A stretch of DNA of 64,000 nucleotides from NCBI RefSeq assembly GCF_963082655.1, contig NC_081553.1:64232392-64296391 (forward strand), written 5' to 3'. This document shows positions 1 through 11,789 of the stretch, one piece after another. How positions within the stretch are numbered: the stretch's first letter is position 1; the number at the start of each line of letters is the position of its first letter. The notes under the pieces are model-generated. The model did no database searches and was not told the DNA's origin. It was given only the letters and a program-made list of their open reading frames with translations. The translations under genes were made by a program, and so were the position numbers. This DNA comes from Stomoxys calcitrans. Its lineage: Eukaryota > Arthropoda > Insecta > Diptera > Muscidae.

Positions 1-1235
1 AGATTATGGACCAATACAGATCATATTTGGAAAGTATGGTAAATGTCATGGGATTAGTCGCTGTGCAAAATTTCAGCCAAATCGAAAAAGAATACTGGCC
101 TCTAGAGGCTCAAGAAATATAATGGGGAGATCGGTTTATATGAGAGCTATATCAGTTTATGGAACCAATTTAGATCATACTTTGCATGGTTGTTGGAAGT
201 CAGAACAAAGTACTAGGGCCTAAGGCCTTATTCGGGAGATCGGTATATATGGAAATATTTGTGCAAGCTTTACTCCTTCGAAACGGAATGGCGAAACAAA
301 AATTTGTTATCCAAATTTCGGATAAGGGAACCTAGGGGGACGCCCCACCCCCAAACCTACCAAACATATATAAAGACGAATCACGTCAATATGGGACTCA
401 AATGAAAGGTATTTTAAATTAGAAAACGTATCTGATATGCACTTGTTGGACGAAGTGTCACGGGGACCCCTAAATCCCCTAACCCCTAAATCGGACACAT
501 TTACCAATATGGGACTCAAATGAATGGTTTTTGCGAGTAGAATACCAATCTGATATTAAAATGTGGGACCAAGTGTTTGGCAGGCCGGCCCTTCCCAAAA
601 ACACCCCCCGACAAATTTACGACCTTATTATGAAGGGGCTCAAGAAGTCAAGATTCAAGATCGGTTTATATGGCAGCTATATCAGGTTATTGACCGATTT
701 TAACCATACTCAGCAAAGTTGTTGGAAGTCATAACAAAACACGTCTTGCGAAATTTCATGCCATTCGGATAAGAATTGCGCCCTCTAGTGATTCAAGAAA
801 TCAAGACCCAAGATCGGTTTATATGGCGACTATATCAGGTTATAGACCGATTTGAATCATACTTAACACAGTTGTTGGATATCATAACAGAACATGTCTT
901 GCGAAATTTCATGCCAATCGGGTAAGAATTGCGCCCTCTAGAGGCTCAAGAAGTCAAGACCCAAGATCGGTTTATATGGCAGCTATATAAAAACATCGAC
1001 CGATATGGCCCATTTACAATCCCAACCGACCTACACTAATAGGAAGTATTTGTGCAAAATTTCAAGCGGCTACCTTTACTCCTTCGAAAGTTAGCGCACT
1101 TTCGACAGACAGACGGACGAACGGACAGACAGACGGACGGACATGGCTAGATCAATATAAAATGTCAAGACGTCAAGAATATATATACTTTATGGGTTCT
1201 CAGAAGAATATTTCAAGTAGTCCTATGGTGGAGGA
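1..1235 (+). repeat. 153-bp-core dispersed element, right-hand part
   Basis: Repeats the phrases 'gatcggtttatatggcagct' and 'gaggctcaagaagtcaagac'. It then shows the typical right end: tandem ACGGACGGAC-like tetramers (about 1107-1143), 'atatatatactttatgggtt', and 'cctatggtggaggatata' at about 1222-1240. A piece of the second family ('gggactcaaatgaaaggt') occupies about 300-600, a nested or composite structure. The element continues off the left edge. No transposase is visible. Confidence 0.8.
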
Positions 1236-3480
1236 TATAATAATTTTTATCCCAGAAGAATCTTAGAATGAATCCAAAGTTGAAGAAATTGGTATTGTAT
1301 CAATGCAGAAATTCTTGTTATTTATAAAGCCAAGTCTAAAATGGATGATTCATAAAACTCGAATATCAAAATTATTTGACACTAGGCTCTTGCTCTGTCT
1401 CTCGCTCTCTCTCTCTCTCTCTTACTCTTTGTATTCCTCTTCTGAGGAATAGTGATCTGGTTACTAAACAAAACTGCAATAACACACAGTCAATCATATG
1501 CAGCAGCCAACCATCCGCAAAGCATAAATTCTCTGCCCTCGTTTGTTGTTTGATTTGTTGGGTTAAATCATACATATCATACATATATGTGTATCTGTGT
1601 GTGTGTGTTACTCTCCTTTCAAGATCCCCTTTTAGTATTGGTGTGGCGCTTATTTAATTCGAATTGTGTCATTTTATTTAAGCACAGCAGACAGGCATGG
1701 TGATTTTTGTATATCGCCCAACCGGCCCCAATAATCAGAGACTAATTTGTAGTTTATTTTTGTTGTTGTTTTTACTGTTTTTTTTTTGCTTTTGCTTATG
1801 CTTTTTTCGGACTCTAAATCTGCATATAATTGTCACAAACGTTTTTAAACCGGTTTCAGGTTTTATTTTAGCAAAACGAAAACAAAAAATTTAAATAAAT
1901 TTATGATGAATCAATGACTGTTAAGTGCATTGCATTACTAATTAAAAAAAAGAAACAGCAACAAACACATGTGATGGGTGGCAGCCTTGAATAATTTGAC
2001 GTTTTTGACTGCAAAATCTCAAAATTTCGCAAAAAAAAAAGAAAATTTGCACAAAATTAAAAACAAATGTGAAAATAAAACGATAAAATTCACCAACAGC
2101 AGCTGTTTGACCGGAATATAATTTTTTATTATTTTTTTTTTCAAAACAAATAATCACAAATGGACTAATTTTTTATAACCACACACATACCAAGGCAGAA
2201 AAAGGCAGCAGGCCGGCCGCCACCAGTAAAACAACCAAAAATAAATTCATTTATTTAAACTCGTGATTAAATATTCTAACAAAAATGAAGCACCAAAAAA
2301 CCGAAAAAAAAAACATACCAGTATTATGAAATAATTTAAATGAGAATTTAAAATTTTTTTGATGCTTTAATTTCAAAAATGAAATGCAAGTCTCAATCAA
2401 CACACGAGGCCTTTGTCTGTTTTTGTTGTTGTTTATTTTGGGGGGATTGTGGTGGTGTTGGTGTTGGGGTGAAGGTGGAGTAGGTTCTGCTTCTCAATCG
2501 TTATCATTGTTGTGCTGTGTTCTGTGTTCTGTGTTGTTGCTCTGCTCTGTTGCGGTTTTTATGTTTTATTTATTTAATTTTATTTTGTTTCGTATTTCAT
2601 TGTTGTTTTTGTTGACTGGGTTTTTTTTCTGTGATCAATTTAATTGTTATGTTTGCAAGGAAGTTGAGAGAAGCTTTCAATTTGCATAAGAATCGTTGTT
2701 GATAAGTGTGAATGACAACCACACTTTAGCTAAAGGTGTCAATTTTGAGTCATTGATGATTATGTGAAACCTTCTTTTATTTCTGCCTCTCTCGCTCTCC
2801 CTTCCTTTCTCTGCCGCTTCCCTCCAACTCACGGCATTGGCACATGGCATTTTTGTTATATATGTATGTGGAGGCGGTGTAGGGGGTCTTTGGGTATTAT
2901 TATCATCCACATTGTCATTATAAAATTTATAACACCTGGAAGTCATTAGCCAAATAATGTACAATGCTATTCGACACCTTTTTTTCTAGATAGTAAAATA
3001 ACCCAAACATGTTTTATCGTGCATTGTGCAGAGGGGCAAAAGTGTATTGAATGATTTTGGGGGAAAAACGCCAATATTGGCTAAGCTTTTGGTATACGCA
3101 ACATATTAACCTTATTAAAACCAAAAATTTATTCAAAAGAGGCGAGATGGTTTGATAGTTATTTTTAAATTCATCTAAATTAAGTTATATTAAGCACACG
3201 AAAATCATTAAAAATTGGAAAAAAAAAACTTAATGTAAAAATTAATTTCATATTTTTAGGGAGTCTAAAATTTCAAGTAAGAAACTAAAGATTTTTATAA
3301 AAAAATGGTATTGAAAGTTAAACATGGGTAACTTCTAAATTTTTCCTTTTATATAATCCATTAAATAGTTATAGAAACTAAATATATTGCATGCTTTTAG
3401 GGGTATTTAAAAACATACATATTTTCATAAAAAAATATATATATTTGCAAATTACACTACTTAAGCCGCTTTTTAATTGT
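1236..3480. other. AT-rich non-coding stretch
   Basis: No supported gene. It holds a (CT)n run at about 1390-1430, a short (TG)n run near 1598-1609, many homopolymer A/T tracts, and GT/TTG-rich sequence at 2400-2690. This is typical of intron or intergenic DNA. Short open frames here are low-complexity translations of T-rich sequence. Confidence 0.6.
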
Positions 3481-3780
3481 AAATGATAGGTGCTATGCGG
3501 TTAGTTGCAAACATACGACGACTGTTTGGACTTTTTATTAATTGATTTTCAATAAGTTTGCCTTAAAGTATGCACTAATTCTGCCCGGGATTAATACTTT
3601 CCTAACACTTATTCTAAACATTTCAAATGTGATAACTCGGCAATAATACTAGAGAGATTGATACTCTAAGGGTCGATTTTAGGAGCTGTAATGGCGAAGA
3701 TTTAGGTTAACATGTTCGCTATAACGCCGAAGGCGTGTGCTAAAATCTCTCCGAGAACATCAGACAGGGGGAAAAGTGGA

Positions 3781-4110
3781 ATTTTTGGAATTTTGCAAAA
3801 TTTTTAAAAATCAAATTTCGTCCAAATTTTCAATAAAAAATCAAATTTCATCAAAATTTTCGATAAAAGTTTAATTTTAATGAAATTTTCGATAAAAAGA
3901 AAATTTCGTCAAAATTTTCGATAAAAATCAATTTTTTCGCCATACAAAAACTAAACGAAATTTTGAAAATAAATCAAATTTTTTCAAATCAAAAAAAAAA
4001 ATTATATTTTCTCGACATTTCCTTTAATATAAAAATTGTGTCAAAATTTTCTAAAAAAATTCAAATTTGTCGAAATTTTCTTTAAAAATTAAATTCCTTG
4101 ATTCTTAAAA
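3781..4110. repeat. AT-rich degenerate tandem units ('aaatttcgtcaaaattttcgataa')
   Basis: Successive units of about 28-33 bp vary around 'caaatttcgtcgaaattttc'. The same units recur at 5470-7080, 30.3-31.7 kb and 33.0-34.0 kb. The copy here directly precedes a block of the second dispersed family, the same neighbourhood as at 33-35 kb. Confidence 0.7.
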
Positions 4111-5480
4111 AAAAATCAAATTGTTTGTTTGTTTGTTCGTTTGTTTGAATGCTTGTTTGTTTGTCCGTTTGTTTCTCGGTTTGTTCCGTATAGACTCAAA
4201 AACGGCTGAACCGATTTCCTTGAAATTTTCACAACTTGTGTAAGTCGGTCTGGAAGGAAACATAGGCTATATACTTTTTTGATATCGGGAGGAGGGCGGA
4301 CACTCCCCCTTACCCCTAAAGTAATACCCATAAATAAAAGTGGACCGATCGGGACAATATCGGATACAAATGAAAGGTATTCAAGAGTATAATATGAATT
4401 TCATAATAAAAGTAGGGTCCAGTACCTGGGGGGCCGCCCCAGCCCCAAATCCCCATAAAATAGGTTAATTCGACGATCATGACAATATGGGACTCAAATG
4501 AAAGGTATTCGGGAGTAGATTACGAATATGGTCAGGAAGCAGGAATAGGCTTTATAATTAGTTAATATTGGAAGGGGGTGGACCCTCCCCCACCCATTAC
4601 CCTAAAAACGCCATGAAAAATCGAAAGTGGACCGATAGGGACAACATGGGTATTGAATGAAAGTTATTGGAGAGTAGAAAACGAATATGGTATTGAAATT
4701 GGAGTCTAAGTACCCATCGGGCCGCCCCAACCCCAAAACTTCCCTGAACAGACAATTTGGACGAATATGACATACAAATTTAATTCGAAGTATAGGCGGT
4801 CACCCCAACCCCACAATAACGCCCAAAATGGGCACATTAGCCTATCACAGATATATGGGACTCGATAGAGTGAAAAACGGTAGAACCGATTTTCTCGAAA
4901 TTTTCCCATATTGTGTGGGTTGGTCTGGAAGGAAACACAGGCTATATATAGTTTTTCGGTATCGAAGGGGGGACGGACCCTCCCCCTTATGCCAAAAAAC
5001 ACAAACCAATCGGGATAATATAGATATCAAATGAAAGGTATTGGAGAGTAGAATACGAGTATGGTATTGAAATTTGAGTCTAAGTACCCATTGGGCCGTC
5101 CAAATCCCAAAACTTCCCTAAACAGACATATTGAACGTTCATTTCTATATGGGGTTCAAATGAAAGATATTCGGGAGTAGATATCGAATCGGGCATACAA
5201 AATCAGATCGAAGTATAGGGAGTATGCAACCCCTCAAAAATGCCATTAGACCCATTATGGCTATATGATACTTGGCTGAAGCGATTTTCTTTAAATTTTC
5301 ATAGATTATGTACGTTTGTCTGGAGGGAAATATAGGTTATAAAATTTTTAGATATCGGGTGGAGACGGACCCTTTCCCTTATCCCAAAAACGCCACCCAT
5401 ATCCGATAGTGGCCCGATGGGCACAATAAGGGTATCAAATGTAATGCATTGGAGACCAGAAAACGAATATGTTATTAAAA
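4111..5480 (+). repeat. second dispersed repeat family ('gactcaaatgaaaggtatt')
   Basis: Starts with a (TTTG)n tract (about 4120-4190), then 'actcaaaaacggctgaaccg'. It continues with imperfect repeats of 'ggtctggaaggaaacatagg', 'cggaccctcccccttaccc' and 'gactcaaatgaaaggtatt' spaced a few hundred bases apart. The same order recurs at 11.8-12.9 kb and, degenerate, at 34.0-35.5 kb. No coding capacity; the order resembles a non-autonomous element. Confidence 0.75.
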
Positions 5481-7080
5481 TTTGGGTCCAAATTGTCAAC
5501 ATTTTCGATAAAAACCAAATTTCGTCGAAATTTACCATTAAAATCAAATTTTATCGGAATTTTCGATAATTTTTTTTGAAATTTTCTATAAAAATCAAAT
5601 CTCGTCAAAATTTTTGATAAAAATCAAATTTCGTCGAAATATTCGATATAAATCAAATTTCGTTGAAATTTTTGATAAAAATCAAATTTCGTCGAAATAT
5701 TCGATACAAATCAAATTTCGTCGAATTTTTCGATAAAAATAAAATTTGGGTCCAAATTGTCGACATTTTCGATAAAAACCAAATTTCGTCGAAATTTTCT
5801 ATAAAAATCGAATTTAATCGGAATTTTCGATAATTTTATCGAAATTTTCTAAAAATCAAATATCGTCAAAATTTTTGATTAAAATTAAATTTTGTCGAAA
5901 TATTCGATATAAATCAAATTTCGTTGAATTTTTTGATAAAAATCAAATTTCGTCGAAATATTCGATAAAAATCAAATTAAATCTAAAATTTTCGATATAA
6001 ATCAAATTTCGTCGAATTTTTCGATAAAAAACAAATTTGGATCCAATTTGTCGAAATTTTCGATAAAAACCAAATTTCGTCGAAATTTTCCATCAAAATC
6101 GAATTTAATCGGAATTTTCGATAATTTTGTCGAAATTTTCTATAAAAATCAAATATCGTCAACATTTTTGATAAAAATCAAATTTCGTCGAAATATTCGA
6201 TATAAATAAAATTTCGTTGAAATTTTTGATAAAAATCAAATTTCGTCGCAATATTCGATATAAATCAAATTAAATCGAAATTTTCGATATAAAATTTAGT
6301 CGAATTTTTCGATAAAAAAACAAAATTTGGATCCAATTTGTCGAAATTTTCGATAAAAACCAAATTTCGTCGAAATTTTCCATAAAAATCGAATTTAATC
6401 GGAATTTTCGATAATTTTGTCGAAATTTTCTATAAAAATCAAATATCGTCAAAATTTTTGATAAAAATCAAATTTCGTCGAAATATTCGATATAAATCAA
6501 TTTCGTTGAAATTTTCGATAAAAATCAAATTTCGTCGATATATTCGATATAAATCAAATCAAATCGAAATTTTCGATATAAATCAAATTTTGCAGAATTT
6601 TTCGATAAAAAACAAATTTGGGTCCAATTTGTCGAAATTTTCGATTAAAACCAAATTTCGTCGAAATTTTCCATCAAAATCGAATTTAATCGGAATTTTC
6701 GATAATTTTGTCGAAGTTTTCTATAAAAATCAAATATCGTCAAAATTTTTGATAAAAATCTAATTTCGTCAAAATATTCGATATAAATCAAATTCCGTTG
6801 AAATTTTTGATAAAAATCAAATTTCGTCGAAATATTCGATATAAATTAAATTTAATCGAAATTTTCGATATAAATAAAATTTTGCAGAATTTTTCGATAA
6901 AAATAAAATTTGGATCCAAATTGTTGACATTTTCGATAAAAACCAAATTTCGTCAAAATTTTCCATCAAAATCGAATTTAATCGGAATTTTCGATAATTT
7001 TGTCAAAAATTTCTATAAAAATCAATAATCGTTGAAATTTTATAAAAAAAATTAAATTTTGTTTAAACATTTTTTTAAAT
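5470..7080. repeat. AT-rich array of ~28-30-bp units with ~290-bp higher-order period
   Basis: Degenerate units around 'caaatttcgtcgaaatattc' and 'gataaaaatcaaatttcgtc' repeat about fifty times. Groups of roughly ten units repeat as a block: a block beginning with 'ggatccaatttgtcgaaatt' occurs near 6038 and 6329, about 290 bp apart, with related blocks at 5750, 6608 and 6910. The array ends about 45 bp short of the hdc donor, so it lies in hdc intron 1. Open frames here are repeat translations. Confidence 0.85.
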
Positions 7081-7119
7081 AAAATTTTCTATAAATGAAT
7101 GTGGAATCTGTCGTTTTCT

Positions 7120-7126
7120 ACTCACC
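7120..7126 (-). other. hdc: hdc exon 1 splice donor (CG|GTGAGT)
   Basis: The minus-strand sequence reads GTTCG then GTGAGT, a consensus donor. The exon's last base is 7126. The first in-frame stop, TGA, uses bases of the donor itself, so an intron-retaining transcript would end right after Arg682. No further hdc-like coding sequence is seen between 1 and 7100, so the following intron is longer than 7 kb and filled with repeats. Confidence 0.8.
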
Positions 7127-9170
7127 GAACTCTCTCCGAATACAATTCAACTTCTTTGACTTTCTGCTGCAACAGCAATTGTTGCTGCTCGAATGGTGAC
7201 AAATGTTTAAGGCCATTGGCCAAAATAGTTGCGGCAGTACATTGTTGCTGATGCTGTTGATGTTGCTGTTGTTGCTGCTGCTGCTGCTGTTGTTGTTGCT
7301 TAAACAATAGAGCTGTGGTGGCCACCACAGAGGCTGTCGTTTGATTTGTGGTTAATCCATTGCTATTGGTGACAATGCTGGTGGGAATGGCTGAGACGCC
7401 TACACCACCACCCAAGAGACCCGAGGATTGTAAGCCATTTAGAATATTTTTAGTTATTGAAGATGATTGCTGTTGTTGTTGCTGTTGTTGTTGTTGCATT
7501 AATGAGGCTTGCTGTTGGTTTAAAACCCCTGCACCGGCAGCAGGATAAAAGGAGCCATTCAAATTTAGATTTTGTAAAGTGGCCAACTGATTGCTGTTGC
7601 TGTTGTTGTTGTTGTTGCCATTGGCCATGTGATTATTGCCCAAAGAATTGTTGCTGCAGCCATTGCTGCTGCTGCTGGGCACCAATGTCAATTCGCCACT
7701 ACAAAATGAAATGGCTGAGGGCGAAGTGGAGCCACTGTTACTATTGCTAGCCGATGAGAGGCTATTGGTACGTGGGCGCAAATCCAAACCCAAAATGTTA
7801 CCATTCAAGAGATTATTGAAGGAGGACATGACATTTGGGGGGAGATCTACCAGGGCTGAGTTAATGCCGTTGCCGTTTGCGTTGGTCTGCGACATTTGCA
7901 TTTGATTTTGCTGATGTTGCTGCTGATGATGCAAACCTGAGCCTATGACACCCACATTGTGGCCAACACCATTCGATTGCCCGCCTGAGGTTGCTGATGA
8001 GGAGGAGATTGCATTATGGTTGCTTGAGGAGTTTAGTTCATTTTTCGATTCCACCATGCCACCGTTCTGAGCAGCTGAAGTGTTTGAGGTGTTGTGGTTG
8101 TTGTGGTTGTTGTTGCTATTGCCATGGCCATTGGACACAACATTAGCCATTGTGGTGCCCTGTTGGCCATTGGCTTGCAGAGGGTTTAGAGTTTGGCTCT
8201 TAGCTGTTTGCGAAGTCTGTTGCTGCTGTTGTTGCTGACGATTGCGTTTATTTTTCTTTTTCTTCTTATCCTCATCCTCCTGCTGCTGCTGCTGCAGACC
8301 TGCTCCTCCGCCATTGGCATTGCCATTGATAATCCTTTGACCACCATTCATCTGATGATATTGAGCCTTGGGGGCCACCCATTCCAAATCCTTGCGCAAA
8401 TGTCCTCGCGAACATTTGCAGCCACATGCCTTGTACACCAAGTCATAACCTTTTTTGGTCCAAAGATTTTGGGCCTTCTGGCGATCAGACCAGGTGCGTG
8501 CTCGTCCCCCCATCGACTTGAGGGACTGCAGCACCGTTTGCTCCCAATTGTCGAAACATTCGCGATGCATGTATTGGCCCACATTGCAGTTCTCATTGTT
8601 GCAAATCACTTTCACACAATCGGACAGATCGTCCATATTGATGAGCGGTGAGATGTCCGCCTTGAAGCATTCGCCATTGGGGTGACAGCAGCGCACAACT
8701 TTCGCATTGTTGGTATTATTGTTTAGATTTGAGGCCAGGGTGTTGCTGTTGTTACTGTTGTTGTTGTTGTTGTTGTGGTTGTTGCCGTTACTATTGTTGG
8801 TGGTTATTGTGGTTTGCATGGGCGACATGTTGCGGCCGTTGCTAATCGAAGTTTCTTCGATCAACGACGTTGTCGACGACGTCGAATTCGTATTCGTCGT
8901 CGTTGTTAAGGGCCCTGAGTTGCTATAAAAGTGACTGCCAACCAATGGAGTTGTCGCCGTCTGACTGCCCGCCAAATAGAATGATAAGCTAGCCGCTGAC
9001 GATCCTGCTGCTGTTAACGTTGTGGATGATGCAGATGATGACGTGGCGTTAGATGACGATGACGATGATGATGATAGGCTTTGCTGATTTGGATTCGCTG
9101 AGGGCTGCACTGTTTGCTGGGTTACTATGCTGGTAGTATTGTGATTGCGACGTGGCGCCATAAGTAGCAT
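7126..9170 (-). CDS. hdc: headcase, first coding exon (N-terminal 681 codons plus 2 nt)
   Basis: Headcase is a cytoplasmic protein of imaginal and progenitor cells in flies and the counterpart of human HECA. It acts in tracheal branching inhibition, progenitor maintenance and growth control. The exon encodes a Ser/Thr/Asn-rich N-terminus (residues 1-160). A Cys/His-rich headcase domain follows at about residues 161-265: it starts CCHPNGEC and contains NNENCNVGQYMHRECFDNWE and ACGCKCSRGHL. After this come a Lys-rich stretch and long Gln/Asn/Gly/Ser low-complexity tracts, including several poly-Q runs. The start may be Met1 (9170) or Met4 (9161, MAPRRN); the latter looks more family-like. The exon ends at 7126 with CG|GTGAGT, so the next exon joins in phase 2 and lies beyond the left edge. 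The open frame itself stops at a TGA formed inside the donor (7124-7122). Drosophila hdc is known for readthrough of an internal UAA; that codon is not seen here. The family assignment is strong from the Cys/His domain. Confidence 0.95.
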
Positions 9171-9651
9171 TTATATGGAAGAAATTTTCTATGAACGATG
9201 ATGATTACGACCAAGATCGAGATGGTGTTGAGGCTTTTACGATGTGTTTATAGAAAATTCTGCTTCGTCTGCTTTTCTTCTTCGGTTTATATAATTTATG
9301 AAATTATTTCTAATAGATTTGCGATTTCAACGAATTTCTGGTTTCTGAACATCATTCACAGTTTAATGGCTGTTTGATTCAGAGCGGAAATGTGGTTCTT
9401 TTTTGAGAATTTTGACATTTAGCAAGTCGTTGGAAAATGTTCACAGTGTTGTTATTGTCATATTTCATTTTTTTTTTTTTGCAAAGTTTTGTTTTTCTCT
9501 TTGGAGTGATTTAAAATAATGACATATTGCTTTTCTTGGCTGAATTTTTTTATATCGGCTGAATTTTTTTATTTTATTTGCGTTAAGCGCCACCAGAGCA
9601 CGATAGTTGTTAAAATTTTCGGTTTTTTTAATTATTGTCTTTGCTTTACAT
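9171..9651 (-). other. hdc: probable hdc 5' untranslated segment with splice acceptor
   Basis: Directly upstream of the hdc start, the minus strand has a pyrimidine-rich tract ending in CTAACTTTCAG, whose AG is at 9653-9652. This is a plausible 3' splice site. An exon starting at 9651 would carry about 480 nt of leader before Met1. The tract and AG are visible; the assignment to hdc is inference, and a leader without this intron cannot be excluded. Confidence 0.4.
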
Positions 9652-9871
9652 CTGAAAGTTAGAAAAGAAGAGAATCCCATTAAAAAGTGTTTACTTTTTT
9701 TTTAATTTGAAAGTCTTAAAGATGCAAATTTCACTTAATTTTGGCAAGCAGTTTAAAAATAGGTTTATGGATTAGAACTGTAACTGATAGGTCTCTAGCA
9801 TAGATGGGCAACAACACATAACCGTAAATGAATTCCTAAGCCCGCGGGCATATCTAAAGTCCCAAACATAA
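9652..9871. other. short AT-rich spacer
   Basis: Separates the putative hdc leader acceptor from the 15-bp minisatellite. Nothing else is recognised. Confidence 0.4.
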
Positions 9872-11095
9872 TTAACGCGTCAAGGAGCGACGCGTTGAGG
9901 AGCGACGCGTTAAGGAGCGACGCGTTAAGGAGCGACGCGTTAAGGAACGATGCGTTGAGGAGCGACGCGTTAAGGAGCGACGCGTTGAGAAGCGACGCGT
10001 TGAGGAGCGATGCGTTGAAGAGCGACGCAGTGAGGAGCGACGCGTTAAAAAGCGACGTGTTGAGGAGAGACGCTTTAAGGAGCGACGTGTTGAGGAGCGA
10101 CGCGTTAAGAAGCGACGTGTTGAGAAGCGACGCACTGAGGAGCTACGCGTTGAGGACCGACGCGTGAGTAGCGACGCGTTAAGAAGCGACGTGTTGAGAA
10201 GAGACGCGTTGAGGAGCGACGCGTTGAGGAGCGACGCGTTGAGGAGCGACGCGTTGAGGAGCGACGCGTTGAGGAGCGACGCGTTAAACGACGCGTCGAG
10301 GAGCTACGAATTGAGGAGCGACGCGCTGAGGAGCGACGCGTTGAGTAGAGACGTGTTGAGGAGCGACGTGTTGAGGAGCGACGCGTTAAGGAGCGACGCG
10401 TTGAGAAGCGACGCGTTGAGAAGCGACGCGTTGAGGAGCGATGCGTTGAAGAGCGACGCGTTGATGAGCGACGCGTTAAAAAGCGACGTGTTGAGGAGAG
10501 ACGCTTTAAGGAGCGACGTGTTGAGAAGCGACGCGTTAAGTAGCGACGTGATGAAGAGCGATTAAGGAGCGACGCGTTGAGGAGCTACGCGATGAGGAGC
10601 GACGCGTTAAGCGACGCGTCGAGGAGCTACGCATTGAGGAGCGATGCGTTGAGGAGCGACGCGTTGAGTAGAGACGTATTAAGGAGCGACGTGTTGAGGA
10701 GCGACGCGTTAAGGTGCGATGCGTTGAGGAGCGACGTGTTGAGGAGCGACGCGTTGAGGAGCGACGTGTTGAGAAACGACGCGTGAGTAGCGGCGCGTTG
10801 AGGAGCGACGAGTTAAAAAGCGACGTGTTGAGGAGAGACGCGTTAAAAAGCGACGTGTTAAGGTGCGACGCGTTAAAAAGCGACGTGTGAAGGTGCGACG
10901 CGATAAGGAGCGACTTGTTAAGGAGCGACGCGTTGAGGAGCTACGCATTGAGGAGCTACGCATTGAGGAGCGATGCGTTGAGGAACGACGCGTTGAGGAG
11001 CGACGCGTTGAGGAGCGACGCGTTGAGGAGCAACCTGTTGAGAAGTGACGCGTTGAAGAGCGACGCGTTGAGGAAAGACGCGTTGAAAAATGAAA
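9872..11095. repeat. 15-bp minisatellite (GACGCGTTGAGGAGC)n
   Basis: About eighty tandem copies of GACGCGTTGAGGAGC, with single-base variants (GACGTGTTGAG, GACGCGTTAAG, GATGCG, AGCTACGCG). Short irregular units near 10165, 10285, 10561 and 10608 break the phase. A larger duplication is visible: the block around 'cgacgcgtcgaggagctacg' occurs near 10285 and 10609 with similar flanks. Because the unit is 15 nt, frames on both strands stay open for over 100 codons (pentapeptides such as DALRS). These are not considered genes. The array is far richer in G+C and CpG than its surroundings. Confidence 0.95.
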
Positions 11096-11631
11096 CTCTG
11101 CAAACAATTGTCAAACCAGTAAGGAAAATCAAAAGTCGGTCAGCGCCGACTATATAATACCCTACACCACCTAGTATACATGCTGCCTTTAATTTATAAA
11201 ACTTATCCCCTAATCTAGTCAGACTTTAATTTTGCATGCCTTTTGAAATATTGACATATCGCATAAAAAATATATATAGGAGTGGTATATCTAAATTGAA
11301 ACCAAATGTTATGAAATTTTGCACACGTATTGGGACGTTAAATTAAACACCTCGTGCTAAATCCTGTTGAGATAGAACTAAAATTGTGGCTTCTACAGGT
11401 TTAAAGCCCCATATCGGATGAAATATATATATGGGATCTATAGCTAAATCTGGACGTTTTGCAGATATACTTTTTATTGATGTACTTCGTTGGGGATAGC
11501 AAATGGGCCTTATCGGCTCAGAGTTGAATATAGTTCCCAAATAAAGTGGTCCTTCAACTTGAATCTTTGAATCCTCAGAAGCTGCAGTTGTTATCCGATA
11601 AGGCTGAAATTTTACACGTGGTGTTCCTTTA
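11096..11631. other. non-coding spacer with weak repeat similarity
   Basis: Contains 'atatcggatgaaatatatat' and 'ggctgaaattttacacgtgg', which echo the 153-bp-core family in a heavily degraded form. No gene is visible. Confidence 0.4.
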
Positions 11632-11700
11632 GGAGGTCACCGTAGCGCAGAGGTTAGCATGTCCGCTTATAGCGATGAACGCCTGGGTTCAAATCTCAGG
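11632..11700 (+). mobile_element. tRNA-derived SINE, head only
   Basis: The sequence from 'ggtcaccgtagcgcagaggt' onward has an A-box-like segment (GCGCAGAGGTTAGCATG) and a B-box-like segment (GGGTTCAAATC), about 30 bp apart. This is the tRNA-like head also seen inverted at 44.0-44.3, 57.0-57.3 and 62.4-62.5 kb. The SINE body is missing, so this is a truncated copy. Confidence 0.7.
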
Positions 11701-11789
11701 AAATAATTTTCTTGAGTTGCAATTAATCATCAAACATTAGAAGCCGATTTGGCCCAGCCGACCTACATCAATCTCAATTCAATTTGTGT

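Noticed and set aside
1376..2964. Several 60-100-codon frames
   Set aside because: Derived from CT, GT and poly-T tracts; no family resemblance.
5983..7028. Frames of 60-101 codons rich in Phe/Lys/Ile
   Set aside because: Translations of the AT-rich tandem array.
7348..8928. Plus-strand frames of 66-152 codons opposite hdc
   Set aside because: Antisense shadows of poly-Q/N coding (poly-Cys, Leu, Val runs).
9872..11095. CRISPR-like array
   Set aside because: Units are contiguous without unique spacers, in a eukaryotic context.
9895..11157. Open frames of 60-133 codons on both strands in the 15-bp array
   Set aside because: A 15-nt unit without stops keeps several frames open automatically. 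The pentapeptide repeats have no start context, and frames differ between neighbouring blocks.
11632..11700. Functional tRNA gene
   Set aside because: Only A- and B-box-like parts match; the cloverleaf is not formed, and the same head occurs in SINE copies.
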